From: Pseudobutyrivibrio sp. | Lineage (GTDB): Bacteria; Bacillota; Clostridia; Lachnospirales; Lachnospiraceae | Reading direction: 5' to 3' | NCBI GenBank assembly: GCA_017557715.1 | Contig: JAFYYE010000230.1 | Span: 1 to 41,667 of the forward strand | DNA: 41,667 nucleotides | In this document: in pieces, positions 40,378 to 41,667 of the stretch | Layout: each line of letters opens with the position of its first letter | How positions within the stretch are numbered: position 1 is the first letter of the stretch | Translations under genes and position numbers: made by a program | Notes under the pieces: generated by a model | Told to the model about the DNA's origin: nothing | What the model saw: only the letters and a program-made list of their open reading frames with translations | Databases searched by the model: none

Positions 40378-40604
40378 CATCCCAAATGGGAATTTTATAG
40401 TTTTTGGATGGATACTAATGGAGTTTGTTTTGAAGTAATGCATCCCGTAGGTAAGATTTTGGTATTTGGGATGAAAAGGTGTTTAGTGCTATGCATCCTA
40501 AATGTTGACTTTCATTCTATGGGCTGCATACATATATAAATTTAAGTTTTTATAGAAAACGGGATGCATCCCAATGTTGATGTTTTATTACTGGGGCTGC
40601 ATGC
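40378..40604. repeat. Four stem-loop repeats with GCATCC and GGGATGC-type ends
   Basis: Four units at 40378-40410, 40439-40473, 40492-40529 and 40565-40604 each begin with CATCC or GCATCCC and end with GGATG, GGGATG or GGGCTGCAT about 20-28 bases later, so each can form a stem-loop. Units 3 and 4 are also similar along their whole length (AATGTTGA in both). The gap 40223-40659 contains no gene. Function unknown. Confidence 0.6.
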
Positions 40605-40659
40605 TTGGTCATTTACTAAGAAGAAATCGCTAAATTCCAATTTATAAGGGGGAAAGAAA

Positions 40660-40995
40660 ATGAACATTGGAGCTTGGATGTGTGGCGTTTTAGTTTTACC
40701 ATTTGCTATTGTAGGATTGCTATTTGGAATATTTAAAGAAAAAGCAACTAAATTTGTAGCTGGATTTAATTCATTTTCTGAGGATGAACAGGCTATGTAT
40801 GATAGAGCGGCTATATCGAGAGATATAAAAAATCAGTGCTTTATATGGTCAGGATTAATGCTTCTAGGAACAATTCTTTCATATGCCATTACAACATATA
40901 TGGCTATTCCAACATTTATTATTTGGTTTATCTTGTTCTTCAAGGATACTCATATAGATGTTCATAAGGCTTTTGATAAATATTTAATTAAATAG
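40660..40995 (+). CDS. DUF3784-like small membrane protein
   Basis: A 111-residue membrane protein. TM1 is about 6-26 (WMCGVLVLPFAIVGLLFGIF), a loop with GFNSFSEDEQAMYDRAAISR follows, then two more membrane segments (about 62-80 and 82-95). The loop pattern matches DUF3784 as I recall it, a family of small Firmicutes membrane proteins of unknown role. AAGGGGGAAAG precedes ATG 40660. It stands alone, with the stem-loop repeats upstream and a terminated small RNA downstream. Confidence 0.8.
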   Translation: MNIGAWMCGVLVLPFAIVGLLFGIFKEKATKFVAGFNSFSEDEQAMYDRAAISRDIKNQCFIWSGLMLLGTILSYAITTYMAIPTFIIWFILFFKDTHIDVHKAFDKYLIK

Positions 40996-41017
40996 AGATT
41001 ATTTATGCTAGAATAGA

Positions 41018-41082
41018 TTTAACAGAGTTGCCAGGTGCGATGAACACTTGGGATCAAGCCGAGCATTGAGCTTGGCTTTTTT
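41018..41082 (+). ncRNA. Small terminated RNA candidate
   Basis: CCAGGTG (41031-41037) pairs with CACTTGG (41045-41051), and AAGCCGAGC pairs with GCTTGGCTT (41056-41078), followed by six T. TGCTAGAAT, an extended -10-like box, lies at 41006-41014. The transcript would be about 60 bases, or this may merely be the double-hairpin 3' end of the DUF3784 mRNA. Confidence 0.45.
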
Positions 41083-41159
41083 ACTTTAAGGAGATTGCAT
41101 TATAAAAAAGAGAAAGTTTGTTCTGTTTTTATGATTATGAGTCTGTTATAATTAAATGT

Positions 41160-41667
41160 ATGAATAAAATGATACAAAGACCAATACTTAATACTAATTT
41201 AGACAGTGATACTTTTAGAAGTTACTATTATTTAAAGGAAGAGCTTGTAGAATTCTGCAGAAACAATGGAATTCCTACATCAGGAGGCAAATTAGAACTT
41301 ACTGATAGAATAACCTATTTTTTGGATACAGGAAATGTGAAAAAAGTTACTAAGATTAAGAGTGTTACTGTAGATGTAGGAGAAATTACTGAAGAAACAA
41401 TTATAGAACCTAATATAGTTTGCTCAGAGAAGCACAGAGCTTTTTTCAGGGAAAGGATTGGCAAATCATTTTCTTTTAATGTGCAGTTTCAGAAATGGTT
41501 AAAGTCGAACGCAGGCAAGACGTATTGTGATGCAATTGAGGCTTATCATTTAATACTTGAAGAAAAGAAAAAGGGTAAAACCACGATAGACAAGCAGTTT
41601 GAATACAACACTTACATTAGGGACTTTTTTGAAGATAATCAGGGCAAAAGTTTGGATGATGCTATTA
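41160..41667 (+). CDS. SAP-domain/DUF6434 protein (3' end cut off)
   Basis: At least 169 residues, truncated by the window edge. Residues 15-60 form a SAP DNA-binding motif (YYLKEELVEFCRNNGIPTSG, then GKLELTDRITYFLDTG). The downstream part (EKHRAFFRERIGKSFSFNVQ, FQKWLKSNAGKTYCDAIEAY, then IDKQFEYNTYIRDFFED) fits DUF6434. Such proteins are thought to bind DNA, possibly in a nucleoid or repair role. TATAAT at 41147-41152 puts the RNA start at about 41160, the ATG itself, and no ribosome site is present, so the mRNA looks leaderless. Confidence 0.88.
   Translation, partial: MNKMIQRPILNTNLDSDTFRSYYYLKEELVEFCRNNGIPTSGGKLELTDRITYFLDTGNVKKVTKIKSVTVDVGEITEETIIEPNIVCSEKHRAFFRERIGKSFSFNVQFQKWLKSNAGKTYCDAIEAYHLILEEKKKGKTTIDKQFEYNTYIRDFFEDNQGKSLDDAI

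Overview
The window is AT-rich and almost entirely coded on the + strand, with strong Shine-Dalgarno sites and many intrinsic terminators. It looks like accessory DNA of a Lachnospiraceae-type Clostridia bacterium, possibly a rumen or gut Butyrivibrio-like organism. The family is inferred from protein families (DUF4317, SpoVG, DUF3784, SAP/DUF6434, Tn916-like integrase and excisionases); the genus is a guess. No rRNA, tRNA, CRISPR array or conjugation gene was recognised.

Left part (1-9.9 kb): small regulatory and hypothetical genes. These include a SpoVG homologue, a DUF4317 protein, a Dabb-barrel protein, a Sel1-like repeat protein, a uracil-DNA-glycosylase-fold protein followed by a WYL regulator, a membrane protein from an apparently leaderless mRNA, a tiny Cys-rich peptide and a DnaQ-like exonuclease.

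Defence island (9.9-21.6 kb): HTH regulator, MORC/MutL-type GHKL ATPase, Z1 helicase-like ATPase, PD-(D/E)XK protein (DUF4420), AIPR protein, HNH nuclease, C5-cytosine methyltransferase, AlwI/FokI-like restriction enzyme and two small HTH proteins. The genes are tightly packed. The layout matches the MutL/MORC-associated restriction-modification operons described by Iyer, Abhiman and Aravind (2008), here with an AlwI-family nuclease and only one methyltransferase.

Mobile-element right end (21.6-31.8 kb): many very small genes, including zinc ribbons, Asp-rich and EF-hand-like proteins, a VCBS-like lipoprotein, HTH proteins and two sigma-region-4-like proteins. Three candidate structured RNAs and a run of eleven contiguous 11-bp repeats lie among them. 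The module ends with MazF, two tandem excisionases, a tyrosine integrase and integrase arm-type repeats, as at the end of an integrative element.

Effector-like operon (31.9-39.7 kb): GH24 lysozyme, two DUF2589 proteins with a small protein between them, another small protein, a STAS anti-anti-sigma protein, a GNAT-like protein, a YopT-type C58 cysteine peptidase and a dCache-HAMP-SpoIIE phosphatase. Lytic enzyme, protease and partner-switch regulators in one operon make this the best candidate for an undescribed system. It ends at a shared terminator facing a reverse-strand HTH gene. Beyond it are a decayed duplicate of part of the integrase, four stem-loop repeats, a DUF3784 membrane protein, a small terminated RNA and a SAP/DUF6434 protein cut by the window edge.
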